Below, piece by piece: positions 34,759-44,213 of a DNA stretch of 64,000 nt (its first letter is position 1; the number at the start of each line of letters is the position of its first letter). This DNA is from Jannaschia sp. GRR-S6-38 (GTDB lineage Bacteria; Pseudomonadota; Alphaproteobacteria; Rhodobacterales; Rhodobacteraceae), in assembly GCF_029853695.1 (NCBI RefSeq), contig NZ_CP122537.1:186001-250000 (forward strand), read 5' to 3'. The notes below the pieces were generated by a model, which saw only the letters and a list, made by a program, of their open reading frames with translations, was not told where the DNA came from and did no database searches. The position numbers and the translations under genes are program-made.

Positions 34759-35313
34759 TCAGGCCGCGTTCGGTGTGTCGTCGCGCACCCCGTCGACCAG
34801 CGGCTCGCCCCGCGACATCCGCCGCTCGGCCTCGCCCGACAGCGCCTCGCGGAGGCGGTCCTCCTGTTCGCGCGACAGCGACGTGTGGAACACCTCACCG
34901 CCCAACTCGCGCAGCTCGGGCAGCACGCGGTCCGGCGTGGCCTTGCGCACCAGCACGAACAGCGCCGACGAGCCGTCGGGCAGCTCCTGCCCCATGCGCT
35001 TCATCATGTCGTCATTGATGCCGAAATCTGTCAGATAACCCGACAGAGCGCCCGAGGCCGCGCCCACGGCGAGACCCAGCAGCGGGTTCAGGAAGACCAG
35101 CCCGATCAGCGTGCCCCACATGCCGCCGGTGGTCGCGCCGGCCGCCACGGTGTTGAAGCTCTGCTTCAGCGTCACGCGCCCGTCGGTATCCTTCGACACG
35201 ATCACGGCGTCGGCCAGATCGACGAGATGCTGCTTCTGCGCCTCCCCGGCCTTCTTCAGCGCTTCCTCGGCGCGGGATTGGTCCTGGAAACGAATGGCGA
35301 TGAGATCGGCCAT
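34759..35313 (-). CDS. DUF1269 family membrane-associated protein
   Basis: A 184-residue protein of DUF1269. It has a soluble N-terminal ferredoxin-like part (MADLIAIRFQDQSRAEEAL), then a glycine-zipper hydrophobic hairpin (TTGGMWGTLIGLVFLNPLLGLAVGAASGALSG, about residues 65-97), and a C-terminal soluble part with SSALFVLVRKATPDRV. AGGAG lies six bases before the ATG at 35313. Such proteins are often stress-induced; the molecular role is unknown. Confidence 0.88.
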   Translation of the reverse strand: MADLIAIRFQDQSRAEEALKKAGEAQKQHLVDLADAVIVSKDTDGRVTLKQSFNTVAAGATTGGMWGTLIGLVFLNPLLGLAVGAASGALSGYLTDFGINDDMMKRMGQELPDGSSALFVLVRKATPDRVLPELRELGGEVFHTSLSREQEDRLREALSGEAERRMSRGEPLVDGVRDDTPNAA

Positions 35314-35580
35314 GTCGAACTCCTTTCGTCTGTGTTTGCAGTCTAATGCGGAAATCCCGATCCCCCCGCGCGGGTTCCCCGGGCCCGCCCGGACGAAACG
35401 CCGCGTCCCCGGACGGCGCCGGGCGCGCGGCCCGCGGGCGCCGATCCGCCGCAGGCCCGCCCCGCGCGTGACGTGGCCGCCCATTTCGCGGTAGAATTGT
35501 AGGAACGCTGCCTATATCGGCGGCGTTGTGCGACCGGGACTGTCACGGCCCCGATACAAACCCGTGTTGAGGGGGGCGCC

Positions 35581-36456
35581 ATGAAAGACCGTCTCGATCC
35601 GCTGATCGCCGAGCGCGCGCCCTGGCTCTTCGAGCCGACCCTGACCGCCCGCGCGGCCTGGAAGGTGCTGGGCCGGCTACTGGCCTACGAGCGCTCGGTC
35701 GAAATCGGCACGCATTACGTCGACAAGCCCGTGGACCAGATCATGGCCGATCTGGCGCGCCGCATCGCCCGGCGGGTCAGTGTCGAAGGGCTCGAGAACG
35801 TGCCCGCGGGCGGCTCGGCCATGATCGTGGCGAACCATCCGACCGGCATCGCCGACGGCATCATCCTGCACGACCTGCTGTCGCGGCGCCGGACCGACGC
35901 GTTCTACTACGCCAACAGCGACATCCTGCGCGTCCTGCCGCAATTCGAGCGGATGATCGTCCCCGTCGAATGGCGCGAGGACAAGCGCACCGTCTCCAAG
36001 ACCCGCGAGACGATGACCCAGACCCGCGCCTGCTTCGCCGAGGAGCGGCTTGGCGTGATCTTCCCCTCGGGTCGGTTGGCCAAGCGCCGCGGGCTGCGCC
36101 TGCACGAGCGTCCCTGGATGGCCTCGGCCGCGATGATCGCCCGCAAGTTCGAGTTGCCGGTCATCCCCGTCCATATCCGCGCCCGCAACTCGGCGATGTT
36201 CTACGGCTTCGACGCGATCCACCCGACGCTGCGCGACATCACGCTGTTCCACGAGACGCTGAACAAGGACGTGCAGCCCTACCACGTCACCATCGGCCGC
36301 CCGCTCGACGGCGCGGCGCTGCCGAAGGACGCGCATGAGGGGATCGAAGTGCTGCGCGACGCGACGCTCGCGCTGGGCAACCAGCGCCACGGCGAGATCA
36401 AGCTGACCGAGACCCGCCCCGCCTGGCGCCGCTGGGGCGCCCGCACGACGGCCTGA
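35581..36456 (+). CDS. Lysophospholipid acyltransferase family protein (PlsC-like)
   Basis: A 291-residue acyltransferase. The catalytic block is VANHPTGIADGI, with five residues between His and Asp instead of the usual four (HX4D). The second block is FPSGRLAKR, in the position of the FPEGTRS motif. The N-terminal 60 residues are amphipathic and there is no clear signal. It should transfer acyl groups to a lysolipid or related acceptor at the inner membrane, and the HX5D form suggests a separate subfamily. A hairpin at 36491-36510 ends the transcript. Confidence 0.83.
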   Translation: MKDRLDPLIAERAPWLFEPTLTARAAWKVLGRLLAYERSVEIGTHYVDKPVDQIMADLARRIARRVSVEGLENVPAGGSAMIVANHPTGIADGIILHDLLSRRRTDAFYYANSDILRVLPQFERMIVPVEWREDKRTVSKTRETMTQTRACFAEERLGVIFPSGRLAKRRGLRLHERPWMASAAMIARKFELPVIPVHIRARNSAMFYGFDAIHPTLRDITLFHETLNKDVQPYHVTIGRPLDGAALPKDAHEGIEVLRDATLALGNQRHGEIKLTETRPAWRRWGARTTA

Positions 36457-36490
36457 CCCGGCCCTGACCGCCCCACCCCGAAACGCGAAA

Positions 36491-36510
36491 CGCCGCCCCT
36501 CGGGGCGGCG
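36491..36510. terminator. Terminator hairpin between acyltransferase and tRNA-Leu
   Basis: A 9-bp perfect stem with TC at its tip sits between the plus-strand acyltransferase and the minus-strand tRNA. On the minus strand it is followed by two TTT runs, so it most clearly serves the tRNA transcript. Confidence 0.65.
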
Positions 36511-36530
36511 CTCTCGTGTTCGTCGGGCGG

Positions 36531-36617
36531 TGGTGCGGTCGAGAAGACTCGAACTTCCACGGGTGTTACCCCACAGCGACCTCAACGCTGCGCGTCTACC
36601 AATTCCGCCACGACCGC
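36531..36617 (-). tRNA. tRNA-Leu (anticodon GAG)
   Basis: A class II tRNA of 87 nt including an encoded CCA (36531-36533). The acceptor stem is GCGGTCG paired with CGACCGC. The anticodon stem CAGCG/CGCTG encloses loop TTGAGGT, giving anticodon GAG for CUC/CUU leucine codons. A long variable arm with GGGGTAACACCC follows, then the T arm with GTTCGAGTC. All typical tRNA-Leu elements are present, so it is functional. Confidence 0.95.
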
Positions 36618-36743
36618 GTGACGCCCTCGGAACGTGGCGCGGGGATTAGCGGGCGGCGGCGCGAAAGGGAAGCCCCGATTTCGCCCCGCCGCCCGAAAGC
36701 GCCGCGCCCGGCCATCCTCGGCCCGTCGCAAGAAGGCGGCCCG

Positions 36744-38357
36744 TCAGTCCGTGGCCGCCGTCCCGAAATTCGGCAGCGCCGCGGGCACCGGCTGCGCCGC
36801 CGCCGCGCCCTGCCCGACCCCGCTCGCCGCCCAGGTCAGCAATTCGGTGCGCCCGGCCTGGTTCGGCGCGAAGACCGGCGTGGTGCCGCCCTTCAGCGCC
36901 TCGATCGCGGTGCCGTACCAGGCGGCGGCCAGGTCGGGCCGCTCCGCCGTGCCGAAGCCCGATTGCAGGTGGTGGCCCAGCAGCTCCGCATGCGGGGCCG
37001 AGCCCAGCGCCACCATCAGGAGCGCCGCGCCCAGCGCCACGTCCAGATCGTCGGCCGCGTAGCCCGCCGCCAGGCAGAGCGTCGCGGTGGTGCGCAGCTG
37101 CTCCTGCGACATGCCGGTGCCCAGCACGAAGCCCGCGACCTCCTGCATCACCGCCGGGCGCGGCGCGGTCGACAGGGCGCCGATCTGCGCCGCCATGGTG
37201 GGCCCGAAAGCCGCGCATTGCGCCTGCACGCTCTGCATCGTGACGCCGGGCATGCCGGTCATGATCTGCTCGCCCGCATCGACGGCGAAGTTGCGCGCCA
37301 GGCAGAATTGCTCGGCCAGCGCGACCTCGGGCTCGCCGCCGGCGGCCGCGTCGATGAAACCGCCGCGCGTGGCGGTCAGCAGGTTCACCTTGCCGCAATG
37401 GCTGGCCAGCGACAGCGTGGCCGCTGGGGCCGCGCCGAAGACCGGCAGGGCGGGGCTCGCCACCTCCACCGTGGCGTCGGGCGCCGCAGGTTCGGGCGCG
37501 GCGGCCATCACCGGGTCGCCGTCATCCGCCAGCCGGCAGGACGCGCCCATGCATTCGAAGCTGGCGGCGGTCGGCCCATGCGCCAGCATGTCGTTGCGGG
37601 CATAGCCGTCGGGCGTCGAGACGAAGACCAGCGCCTTGCACTGCGCCGCCGAGCACCAGAAGGACGAGCCCGACACCGAGGTGTCCAGGATGTAGTCATT
37701 GTTGCCGTCGCCGTTCAGATCGGCCAGCTGCACGAAGCCCGCGCGCTGCAGAAGCTGCTCCGCCGAGGGGTCGGAGGAGGCGGCGATCTCGTCCACGGCC
37801 CGGCTCACCTCCAGCGGCAGGCCGGGATAGCCGGTCATGCGCTGCGCGGGCGCGCCGCCGCCGGTCATCATCGCGTGCTGCGCCTGAAGCGCCGCGCGCG
37901 CGCCCAGGGGCGAGGTCGAGACCAGGCGCATCGTCTCGGGATTGCCCGACAGCGCCCGGGCATGCGCGCCCAGCAGGATGTCGCGCTCGAAGCTCGACAG
38001 CGTGCCGTCGACGGGCAGCGACAGGAAGGCCTGCATGCCCGACACGGCCGTGCGGGACTTGCGGCCCAGCACGCCGTCGGGCGTGCCGGCATTGAAGCCG
38101 AAATAGTTGAGCGCCGTCTGGACCTCGCGGTTCTGCGCACGCTCGGTGCTGGAAATGCCGCTGCGGCTCGAGGTCGAGCGGCGGACCGTTGTGCTGCGGG
38201 TCGTCGTCCGGGGCTGCTGGCGCTGCGAATTGACCAGCGCGCCGCCGATGATTCCGCCCACCAGGCCGGCTGCGAAATCGTTGCTGCCGGCCATCGCGGG
38301 CACGGGCATCGCCACGGCCGCCGCGGTGACGGCCGTCAGGATCGGTTTGGTAAACAT
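36744..38357 (-). CDS. Secreted peptidoglycan-binding-domain protein
   Basis: A 537-residue exported protein. Its signal peptide MFTKPILTAVTAAAVAMPVPAMA is followed by a glycine-zipper segment (FAAGLVGGIIGGALV), a Ser/Thr/Arg-rich linker and a PG_binding_1-type domain at about 75-130 (VQTALNYFGFNAGTPDGVLGRKSR). A segment with ADLNGDGNNDYILDTS follows, then several cysteines, and a helical C-terminal half. It is likely a cell-envelope protein; enzymatic activity is not evident. The ATG at 38357 is chosen for the signal peptide, although the frame is open upstream. Confidence 0.8.
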   Translation of the reverse strand: MFTKPILTAVTAAAVAMPVPAMAGSNDFAAGLVGGIIGGALVNSQRQQPRTTTRSTTVRRSTSSRSGISSTERAQNREVQTALNYFGFNAGTPDGVLGRKSRTAVSGMQAFLSLPVDGTLSSFERDILLGAHARALSGNPETMRLVSTSPLGARAALQAQHAMMTGGGAPAQRMTGYPGLPLEVSRAVDEIAASSDPSAEQLLQRAGFVQLADLNGDGNNDYILDTSVSGSSFWCSAAQCKALVFVSTPDGYARNDMLAHGPTAASFECMGASCRLADDGDPVMAAAPEPAAPDATVEVASPALPVFGAAPAATLSLASHCGKVNLLTATRGGFIDAAAGGEPEVALAEQFCLARNFAVDAGEQIMTGMPGVTMQSVQAQCAAFGPTMAAQIGALSTAPRPAVMQEVAGFVLGTGMSQEQLRTTATLCLAAGYAADDLDVALGAALLMVALGSAPHAELLGHHLQSGFGTAERPDLAAAWYGTAIEALKGGTTPVFAPNQAGRTELLTWAASGVGQGAAAAQPVPAALPNFGTAATD

Positions 38358-38483
38358 GTCACTCTCCAAGCAGAACACCGGTCGATTCTGCGGCAGAATC
38401 GCAGGCTGCCCTAGGGGAAATGCCGCGGTGCCCAATATTCGTGCAGGCTTGCCAAGCCCCCGGTGCGCCCCCTAATTCGCCCC

Positions 38484-39173
38484 ATGACACCGGACTGGAT
38501 CACCTCCGACGCGCCCGTCGCCTACGCGACCGCGCTCTCCGAGATGGAGGCCCGCGTCGCCGCGATCCGTGCGGGCACCGCGAACGAGGCGCTCTGGCTG
38601 CTCGAGCATCCGCCGCTCTACACCGCCGGCACCTCGGCGCGGCCGGAAGACCTGCGCCAGCCCGACCGCTTTCCCGTCCACGAGGCGCGGCGCGGCGGGC
38701 AATACACCTATCACGGCCCCGGCCAGCGCGTCGTCTACACCATGCTCGACGTGGCCGCGCGCGGCCGCGACGTGCGCGCCTTCGTGGCCGATCTGGAGGC
38801 CTGGGTGATCGCCGCGCTGGCCGAGTTCGGCGTCACCGGCGTCATCCGCGAGGGCCGCGTCGGCGTCTGGGTCGAGCGTCCCGACAAGCCGCCCTTGCCC
38901 GACGGCACCCCGCGCGAGGACAAGATCGCCGCGATCGGCATCCGCCTGCGCCGCTGGGTCAGCTTCCACGGGCTCTCGATCAATGTCGAACCGGATCTGG
39001 GCCATTTCGACGGCATCGTCCCCTGCGGCATCCAAGGGCACGGCGTGACATCGCTGGTCGATCTGGGCCTGCCGGTGACGATGGCCGATCTCGACGACGC
39101 GCTGCGCCGGACCTTCGCCGCGTCCCTCGATCGGCGGCGCCTGGAAACGGTGGCGGGCGGAACGGGCGACTGA
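38484..39173 (+). CDS. lipB: Octanoyltransferase
   Basis: A 229-residue LipB, which transfers octanoyl from ACP to lipoyl domains. Family blocks: [30 protein letters not shown], the catalytic Lys147 in [19 protein letters not shown], and the catalytic Cys181 in [13 protein letters not shown]. It is cytoplasmic. The ATG at 38484 is chosen over an upstream GTG because the family start MTPDW fits. No lipA is nearby. Confidence 0.94.
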   Translation: MTPDWITSDAPVAYATALSEMEARVAAIRAGTANEALWLLEHPPLYTAGTSARPEDLRQPDRFPVHEARRGGQYTYHGPGQRVVYTMLDVAARGRDVRAFVADLEAWVIAALAEFGVTGVIREGRVGVWVERPDKPPLPDGTPREDKIAAIGIRLRRWVSFHGLSINVEPDLGHFDGIVPCGIQGHGVTSLVDLGLPVTMADLDDALRRTFAASLDRRRLETVAGGTGD

Positions 39174-39262
39174 TGCCCGATGGGCCTATTTAAGCCACGG
39201 ATCGATCATCTTTGGGCCATGGTCGGGCACCATAGATCGGGGGATTGACCGAAGGCCGACAC

Positions 39263-39943
39263 ATGCCCAGCCCGCAAGCCAGCGTCCCCCTCCTGCACCG
39301 CTTCGCCCGTTCCGAAGACGGCGCGATCACCGTGGAATGGGTCCTGCTGACCGCGCTCGGCGCCGCCATCGCCATCGCCAGCACCGACCTCGTCAACGGC
39401 GGGTTGCGCGTCTTCGCCTCGACCGTCTCCGAGGCCGTCACCGGCGAGAGCGACGCGGAATTCCTCAGCGTCGACATCTCCAACGGCTCCTTCGAAACGG
39501 TGCTCGGCCTTCCCACCGCCGAATGGGGGTTCGCCGCGACCGAGATCGACGGCTGGACCTCGACCAATGGCGAGAAATTCGAGATCAAGAACAGCGGCCA
39601 TAACGGGATCGAGGCCTTCGACGGCAACCAGTTTCTCGACATGGGCGAGTCGCCCGGAAATCTCGCCATCACGCAGAATTTCGAGAATGCGGTCGCTGGC
39701 GAGACCTACGTCATCGGCTTCGCCGCGTCCGACTACACGGGCGGCACGAACTCGGTCGAGGTCTATTGGGCCGGCGAGCTCGTCGGCACGGCGACCCCCG
39801 GCGGCGCCGAATGGCAGACCTACGATTTCGTGGTCACCGCTGGGGACGGCCCCACCGCCAACACCGTCGAAATCCGCGAGGTCGGCCAGCCCGACAGCGT
39901 CGGCACCTATATCGACTCGATCGGCCTCTACCGCACCAACTGA
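39263..39943 (+). CDS. Pilin-like N-terminus fused to a DUF642-like beta-sandwich domain
   Basis: A 226-residue protein. Residues 15-45 resemble a Flp/TadE-type pilin: a basic stretch, then FARSEDGAITVEWVLLTALGAAIAIA, with Gly before a hydrophobic helix and Glu at the fifth mature position. From about residue 75 a beta-sandwich begins (NGSFETVLGLPTAEWGF, GNQFLDMGESPGNLAITQNFE, GETYVIGFAASD), in the style of DUF642 or carbohydrate-binding modules, through YIDSIGLYRTN at the end. It is probably exported and anchored or assembled through the pilin helix. The start at 39263 has GAAGG upstream; an in-frame TTG is at 39245. No tad genes are adjacent. Confidence 0.72.
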   Translation: MPSPQASVPLLHRFARSEDGAITVEWVLLTALGAAIAIASTDLVNGGLRVFASTVSEAVTGESDAEFLSVDISNGSFETVLGLPTAEWGFAATEIDGWTSTNGEKFEIKNSGHNGIEAFDGNQFLDMGESPGNLAITQNFENAVAGETYVIGFAASDYTGGTNSVEVYWAGELVGTATPGGAEWQTYDFVVTAGDGPTANTVEIREVGQPDSVGTYIDSIGLYRTN

Positions 39944-40084
39944 ACCTCGCCGCTATCGCCGCGACACACGCCTCGCAGCTGGCGTCTGCGCGATTCCCGC
40001 CGCGCCGCGGCAAATCGCCCCCGACGCGCCGTGCCTGCGACGATTTTCCCCGGCGTTTCCGCCGCCACGCGACCGATTGTGGCG

Positions 40085-40113
40085 TTGCCCTGCCGCGGCA
40101 CGAGGGCTAGAAC
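40085..40113 (+). promoter_or_regulatory. Sigma-70-type promoter of ctaD
   Basis: TTGCCC at 40085-40090 and TAGAAC at 40108-40113 are separated by exactly 17 bases, about 70 bp before the ctaD ATG. Both hexamers are close to the alphaproteobacterial consensus. Confidence 0.5.
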
Positions 40114-40182
40114 CCCGGGGAGTTTCGCGGGGCATAGTGCGCCCGGCGCCCAGACCGACCGACCAGACACGGGAGCGACCGC

Positions 40183-41856
40183 ATGGCTGATGCCGCCATT
40201 TCGGGCCAAGACCACCACGAGAAGCCCGGCTTCTTCACCCGGTGGTTCATGTCCACCAATCACAAGGATATCGGGATCCTGTACCTGTTCGTCTCCGGAC
40301 TGGCGGGTTTCATCTCGGTGGCCTTCACCGTCTACATGCGCCTCGAGCTCATGGATCCCGGCGTGCAGTACATGTGCCTGGAAGGCGCGCGCCTGACGGC
40401 CGCCGCCGCGGGCGAATGCACCCCGAACGGCCATCTCTGGAACGTGCTGATCACCGGCCACGGCATCCTGATGATGTTCTTCGTGGTCATCCCGGCGCTC
40501 TTCGGCGGCTTCGGCAACTACTTCATGCCGCTGCATATCGGTGCGCCGGACATGGCGTTCCCGCGCCTCAACAACCTGTCGTTCTGGCTGTTCGTCGCGG
40601 GCACCTCGCTCGCGGTGCTGTCGGTCCTCGTGCCCGGCGGAAACGGCCAGGCGGGCTCGGGCATCGGCTGGGTGCTCTACCCGCCGCTCTCGACGACCGA
40701 AGCGGGCATGTCGACGGATATCGCGATCTTCGCGGTCCACGTGTCGGGCGCCTCGTCGATCCTGGGCGCGATCAACATCATCACGACCTTCCTCAACATG
40801 CGCGCGCCGGGCATGACGCTCCACAAGGTGCCGCTCTTTGCCTGGTCGATCTTCGTTACCGCCTGGCTGATCCTCCTGGCTCTGCCCGTGCTGGCCGGCG
40901 CGATCACCATGCTGCTGACCGACCGCAACTTCGGCACGACCTTCTTCGACCCCGCGGGCGGCGGCGACCCGGTGCTCTACCAGCACATCCTGTGGTTCTT
41001 CGGACACCCCGAGGTCTACATCGTCATCCTGCCCGCTTTCGGCATCGTGTCGCACGTGGTCTCGACCTTCTCGAAGAAGCCCATCTTCGGCTACCTGCCC
41101 ATGGTCTACGCCATGGTGGCGATCGGTGGCCTCGGCTTCGTCGTCTGGGCGCACCACATGTACACCGTGGGCATGTCGCTGACGCAGCAGGCGTATTTTA
41201 TGGTGGCCACGATGATCATCGCGGTGCCAACCGGGGTGAAGATTTTCTCCTGGATCGCGACGATGTGGGGCGGCTCGATCAGCTTCAAGACGCCCATGCT
41301 CTTCGCCATCGGCTTCATCTTCCTGTTCACCGTGGGCGGCGTGACGGGCATCGTGCTCAGCCAGGCCGGCATCGACCGTGCCTATCACGACACCTACTAC
41401 GTCGTGGCGCACTTCCACTACGTGATGAGCCTCGGGGCCGTGTTCGGCATCTTCGCGGGGGTTTATTACTGGATCGGCAAGATGAGCGGGCGGCAATATC
41501 CCGAATGGGCCGGCAAGCTGCACTTCTGGGCCTTCTTCATCGGCGCCAACCTGACCTTCTTCCCGCAGCACTTCCTGGGCCGCCAGGGCATGCCGCGCCG
41601 CTACATCGACTATCCGGACGCCTTCGCGCTCTGGAACGAGGTGTCGAGCTGGGGTGCGTTCCTGTCCTTCGCGTCGTTCCTCTTCTTCATCGGCGTGGTC
41701 TTCTACACGATCTTCGCCGGCCGCCGCGTCGAGGAGGAGGCCTATTGGGGCGAGCATGCCGATACGCTGGAATGGACGCTGCCCAACCCGCCGCCGGAGC
41801 ACACCTTCGAGGAGCTTCCGACGCGCGAGATGTGGGACCGGCATCCGCATCCATGA
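40183..41856 (+). CDS. ctaD: Cytochrome c oxidase subunit I (aa3-type)
   Basis: A 557-residue heme-copper oxidase subunit with 12 expected membrane helices. Heme and copper ligands are visible: [25 protein letters not shown] (His cross-linked to Tyr), WAHHMYTVG, and [10 protein letters not shown] with the two heme histidines. The N terminus is [22 protein letters not shown]. It is the terminal oxidase reducing oxygen to water and pumping protons. Subunits II and III are elsewhere, as is common in alphaproteobacteria. GGGAG precedes the ATG. Confidence 0.97.
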   Translation: MADAAISGQDHHEKPGFFTRWFMSTNHKDIGILYLFVSGLAGFISVAFTVYMRLELMDPGVQYMCLEGARLTAAAAGECTPNGHLWNVLITGHGILMMFFVVIPALFGGFGNYFMPLHIGAPDMAFPRLNNLSFWLFVAGTSLAVLSVLVPGGNGQAGSGIGWVLYPPLSTTEAGMSTDIAIFAVHVSGASSILGAINIITTFLNMRAPGMTLHKVPLFAWSIFVTAWLILLALPVLAGAITMLLTDRNFGTTFFDPAGGGDPVLYQHILWFFGHPEVYIVILPAFGIVSHVVSTFSKKPIFGYLPMVYAMVAIGGLGFVVWAHHMYTVGMSLTQQAYFMVATMIIAVPTGVKIFSWIATMWGGSISFKTPMLFAIGFIFLFTVGGVTGIVLSQAGIDRAYHDTYYVVAHFHYVMSLGAVFGIFAGVYYWIGKMSGRQYPEWAGKLHFWAFFIGANLTFFPQHFLGRQGMPRRYIDYPDAFALWNEVSSWGAFLSFASFLFFIGVVFYTIFAGRRVEEEAYWGEHADTLEWTLPNPPPEHTFEELPTREMWDRHPHP

Positions 41857-41868
41857 CGGGCCGACATC

Positions 41869-42381
41869 ATGCCGATCAACGTGATCCATGACCTGAGCGA
41901 GGCCCCGGAAAATTCCGGGGCCTCCTTGCTTGAGCTCGAGCTCTGGCCCCACCAGTCGCTGACCGGCACCGGCTTCGTCTGGATAATCGGCGCGAGCTTC
42001 GGGATGCTGTGCATCCCGCTCATCGGGCTCATGGGCACCGTCGCGCTCTGGGGTATCCTGCCCTTCTGCATGGCGGTTCTGGGCCTGCTCTGGCTAAGCC
42101 TGAAGCGGTCCTGGCACGACCGCGACATCCTCGAACGGCTGGTGCTGACGCCGGAGGAGGCGCATCTCACCCGGCGCGATCCCGACGGCTCCACCCGCGA
42201 CTGGCAGGCCAATCCCTATTGGGTCCGGGTTGAACGCCACGACAAGGTGGGCTCGATCGAGGATTACCTGACGCTCGAAGGCGGCCCCCGCGCCGTCGAG
42301 ATCGGCGCCTTCCTCACTCCCGCCGAACGCCGCGGCCTCGAACGCCGCATCCTGCGCGCGCTGGGACGGATCAATGGCTAG
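41869..42381 (+). CDS. DUF2244 family membrane protein
   Basis: A 170-residue protein with two membrane helices at about 37-75 (VWIIGASFGMLCIPLIGLMG and WGILPFCMAVLGLLWLSL). A soluble part follows with HDRDILERLVLTPEEAHL and WQANPYWVRVE, the conserved DUF2244 core. It is 12 bases downstream of ctaD, so co-transcribed; the family is often near oxidase genes, suggesting a link to cytochrome oxidase assembly or function (inference). Confidence 0.88.
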   Translation: MPINVIHDLSEAPENSGASLLELELWPHQSLTGTGFVWIIGASFGMLCIPLIGLMGTVALWGILPFCMAVLGLLWLSLKRSWHDRDILERLVLTPEEAHLTRRDPDGSTRDWQANPYWVRVERHDKVGSIEDYLTLEGGPRAVEIGAFLTPAERRGLERRILRALGRING

Positions 42382-42403
42382 CGCGGCGGGTCTCAGGGCG
42401 CTG

Positions 42404-42462
42404 GGCCGCCCGGGACGCGCCCGCGTAGCCCCGTCGGATCGTCGCGACACGGCTGGGCGGCC
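42404..42462. terminator. Possible long-loop inverted repeat between convergent genes
   Basis: GGCCGCCC at 42404-42411 pairs with GGGCGGCC at 42455-42462 across a 43-nt loop, between the DUF2244 gene and modC. It is weakly supported as a terminator. Confidence 0.25.
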
Positions 42463-42471
42463 TTGGCCGTC

Positions 42472-43521
42472 CTAGCCCACGTCCGCCCGCGCAACGCCCG
42501 AGGTCTTCACCACCGCCCAGACCTGCCGCCCCGGCACCAGGTCCATCTCGCGCGCCGAGGCCTGCGTCACCCGCGCGAGCAGTGCGCCCTCCCCGGCCCG
42601 CAGCCGCAGCATCAGCCCGGGCCCCTGCCCCGCCTGCACGCTCTCGACCACGGCCGGCAGCACGTTGCGCGCCGACAGCCCCTCGGGCCGGGCGGTCGCG
42701 ACGATCACGTCCTCCGCCCGAATCCGGATGCGCAGCCCGGTCCCCGGCGGCGCGTCCACGCCCGCGACCTGCAGCCGGCCCGCCGGGGTCGCCACGGTGG
42801 CCAGACCCTCGGCCACCGTCACGACCCGTCCCTCCAGCATCGCGCCGGCCTGGCTGGGCCCCAGCCGCGCGGCGATGGCCGGATCGGACAACACGTCACC
42901 CGTGGATCCGACGTGGATCACCCGTCCGTCACCCATCAAGACCAGCGTCGTCGCCAGCCGCGCCACCTCCTCGATGGCGTGGCTGATGAACAGGACCGGC
43001 AGGCCCCGGTCGCGCAGCCGTTCGAGATAGGGAAGGATCTGCAGCCGCAGCTTCTGGTCCAGCGCGGCCAGCGGCTCGTCGAGGATCAGGAGCTTCGGAT
43101 CGCGCAGCAGCGCCCGGCCCAGAGCGACCCGCGCCGCCTCGCCCCCCGACAGGCCCGCCGGCCGGCGGCCCAGCAGCGGCGCGATGTCGAGAAGCGCCGC
43201 CACCTCCGCCGGATCGGTCCCGCGCGCCGCGCCGTAGAGCAGGTTCCCGGCCACGTCGAGATGCGGGAAAAGACGCGCTTCCTGAAAGACATAGCCGATC
43301 CCGCGGCGATGCGGCGGCAGGTCGGTCGCGCCGTCGAACAGCACCCGCCCATCCAGCACGATGCGCCCCGCATCTGGAGCCGCCAGCCCCGCGACGCAGC
43401 GGGCCAGCGTGGTCTTCCCGGCGCCAGAGGGGCCGAAGATCGCCGTCACGCCCGCCCGCGCCTCCAGCGCGACATCGAGCGTGAACGCCCCCGCCCGCCG
43501 CCGGATTTCCAGCTCCAGCAT
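42472..43521 (-). CDS. modC: Molybdate ABC transporter ATP-binding protein
   Basis: A 349-residue ATPase. Walker A is FGPSGAGKTT, the signature is LSGGEAARVALGRAL (Ala where most have Gln after Glu), and Walker B is LLILDEPLAALD, followed by ISHAIEEVA. Two C-terminal segments form the TOBE/MOP domain that binds molybdate (SARNVLPAVVESVQ, EGALLARVTQASAREM). It powers molybdate uptake with ModB and ModA. The start abuts the end of modB. Confidence 0.93.
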   Translation of the reverse strand: MLELEIRRRAGAFTLDVALEARAGVTAIFGPSGAGKTTLARCVAGLAAPDAGRIVLDGRVLFDGATDLPPHRRGIGYVFQEARLFPHLDVAGNLLYGAARGTDPAEVAALLDIAPLLGRRPAGLSGGEAARVALGRALLRDPKLLILDEPLAALDQKLRLQILPYLERLRDRGLPVLFISHAIEEVARLATTLVLMGDGRVIHVGSTGDVLSDPAIAARLGPSQAGAMLEGRVVTVAEGLATVATPAGRLQVAGVDAPPGTGLRIRIRAEDVIVATARPEGLSARNVLPAVVESVQAGQGPGLMLRLRAGEGALLARVTQASAREMDLVPGRQVWAVVKTSGVARADVG

Positions 43522-44213
43522 CAGCGCCCCGCCACCCGCGCCGCGATCCGCGGGGCCAGCCAGTTCGAGACCAGCACCGCCCCCACCGCGACCGCCACCG
43601 CCACCGCCACCAGCCCGTGCAGCCCCGCCTCACCCCCGGGCACCTGCAGGAAGGCATAGATCGCCGACGGCAAGGTCCGCGTCTCGCCGGGGATGGAGGC
43701 GACGAAGGTGATGGTCGCGCCGAACTCGCCGAAGGCCTTGGCGAAGCCCAGCGTCACCCCCGCGAGCAACCCGGGCGCGGCCAGCGGCAGCGTCACGGTC
43801 AGGAAGACGCGGGCGGGCGAGGCGCCCAGCGTGGCGGCGGCCTCCTCGAGCTTGGGGTCGACCGCCTCGAAGGCCAGCCGGATCGCCCGCACGACGAGCG
43901 GGAAGGCCATGATCGCCGCCGCCAGCGCCGCGCCGGTCCAACGGAAGGCGAGGCCGAGTCCCAGGGGCTCCAGCACCCCGCCGATCGGTCCGCCGCGCGA
44001 GAACAGGACGAGCAGCGCATAGCCCGTCACCACCGGCGGCAGGACCAGCGGCAGATGCACCAGCGCATCGAGCAGCCCCTTGCCCGGGAAGCGCCCGCGC
44101 GCCAGCAGATGCGCCACCCAGATCGCCACCGGCAGGCTCGCCAGCACCGCCACGGTCGAGACGCGCAGGGACAGGGCCAGCGCCTCCCAGGCCTCGGGCG
44201 GCAGCGCGATCAT
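43521..44213 (-). CDS. modB: Molybdate ABC transporter permease
   Basis: A 230-residue permease with about five membrane helices and the coupling motif EEAAATLGASPARVFLTVTLPLAAPG, typical of ModB. The FGEFGATITFVASIPGETRTLP segment near the C terminus is a ModB hallmark. It overlaps modA by four bases at its start and modC by one base at its end. Confidence 0.94.
   Translation of the reverse strand: MIALPPEAWEALALSLRVSTVAVLASLPVAIWVAHLLARGRFPGKGLLDALVHLPLVLPPVVTGYALLVLFSRGGPIGGVLEPLGLGLAFRWTGAALAAAIMAFPLVVRAIRLAFEAVDPKLEEAAATLGASPARVFLTVTLPLAAPGLLAGVTLGFAKAFGEFGATITFVASIPGETRTLPSAIYAFLQVPGGEAGLHGLVAVAVAVAVGAVLVSNWLAPRIAARVAGR

Noticed and set aside
36531..36617. Integration site at the tRNA-Leu 3' end
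   Set aside because: tRNA genes often serve as attachment sites, but no integrase or second copy of the tRNA 3' end was noticed nearby.
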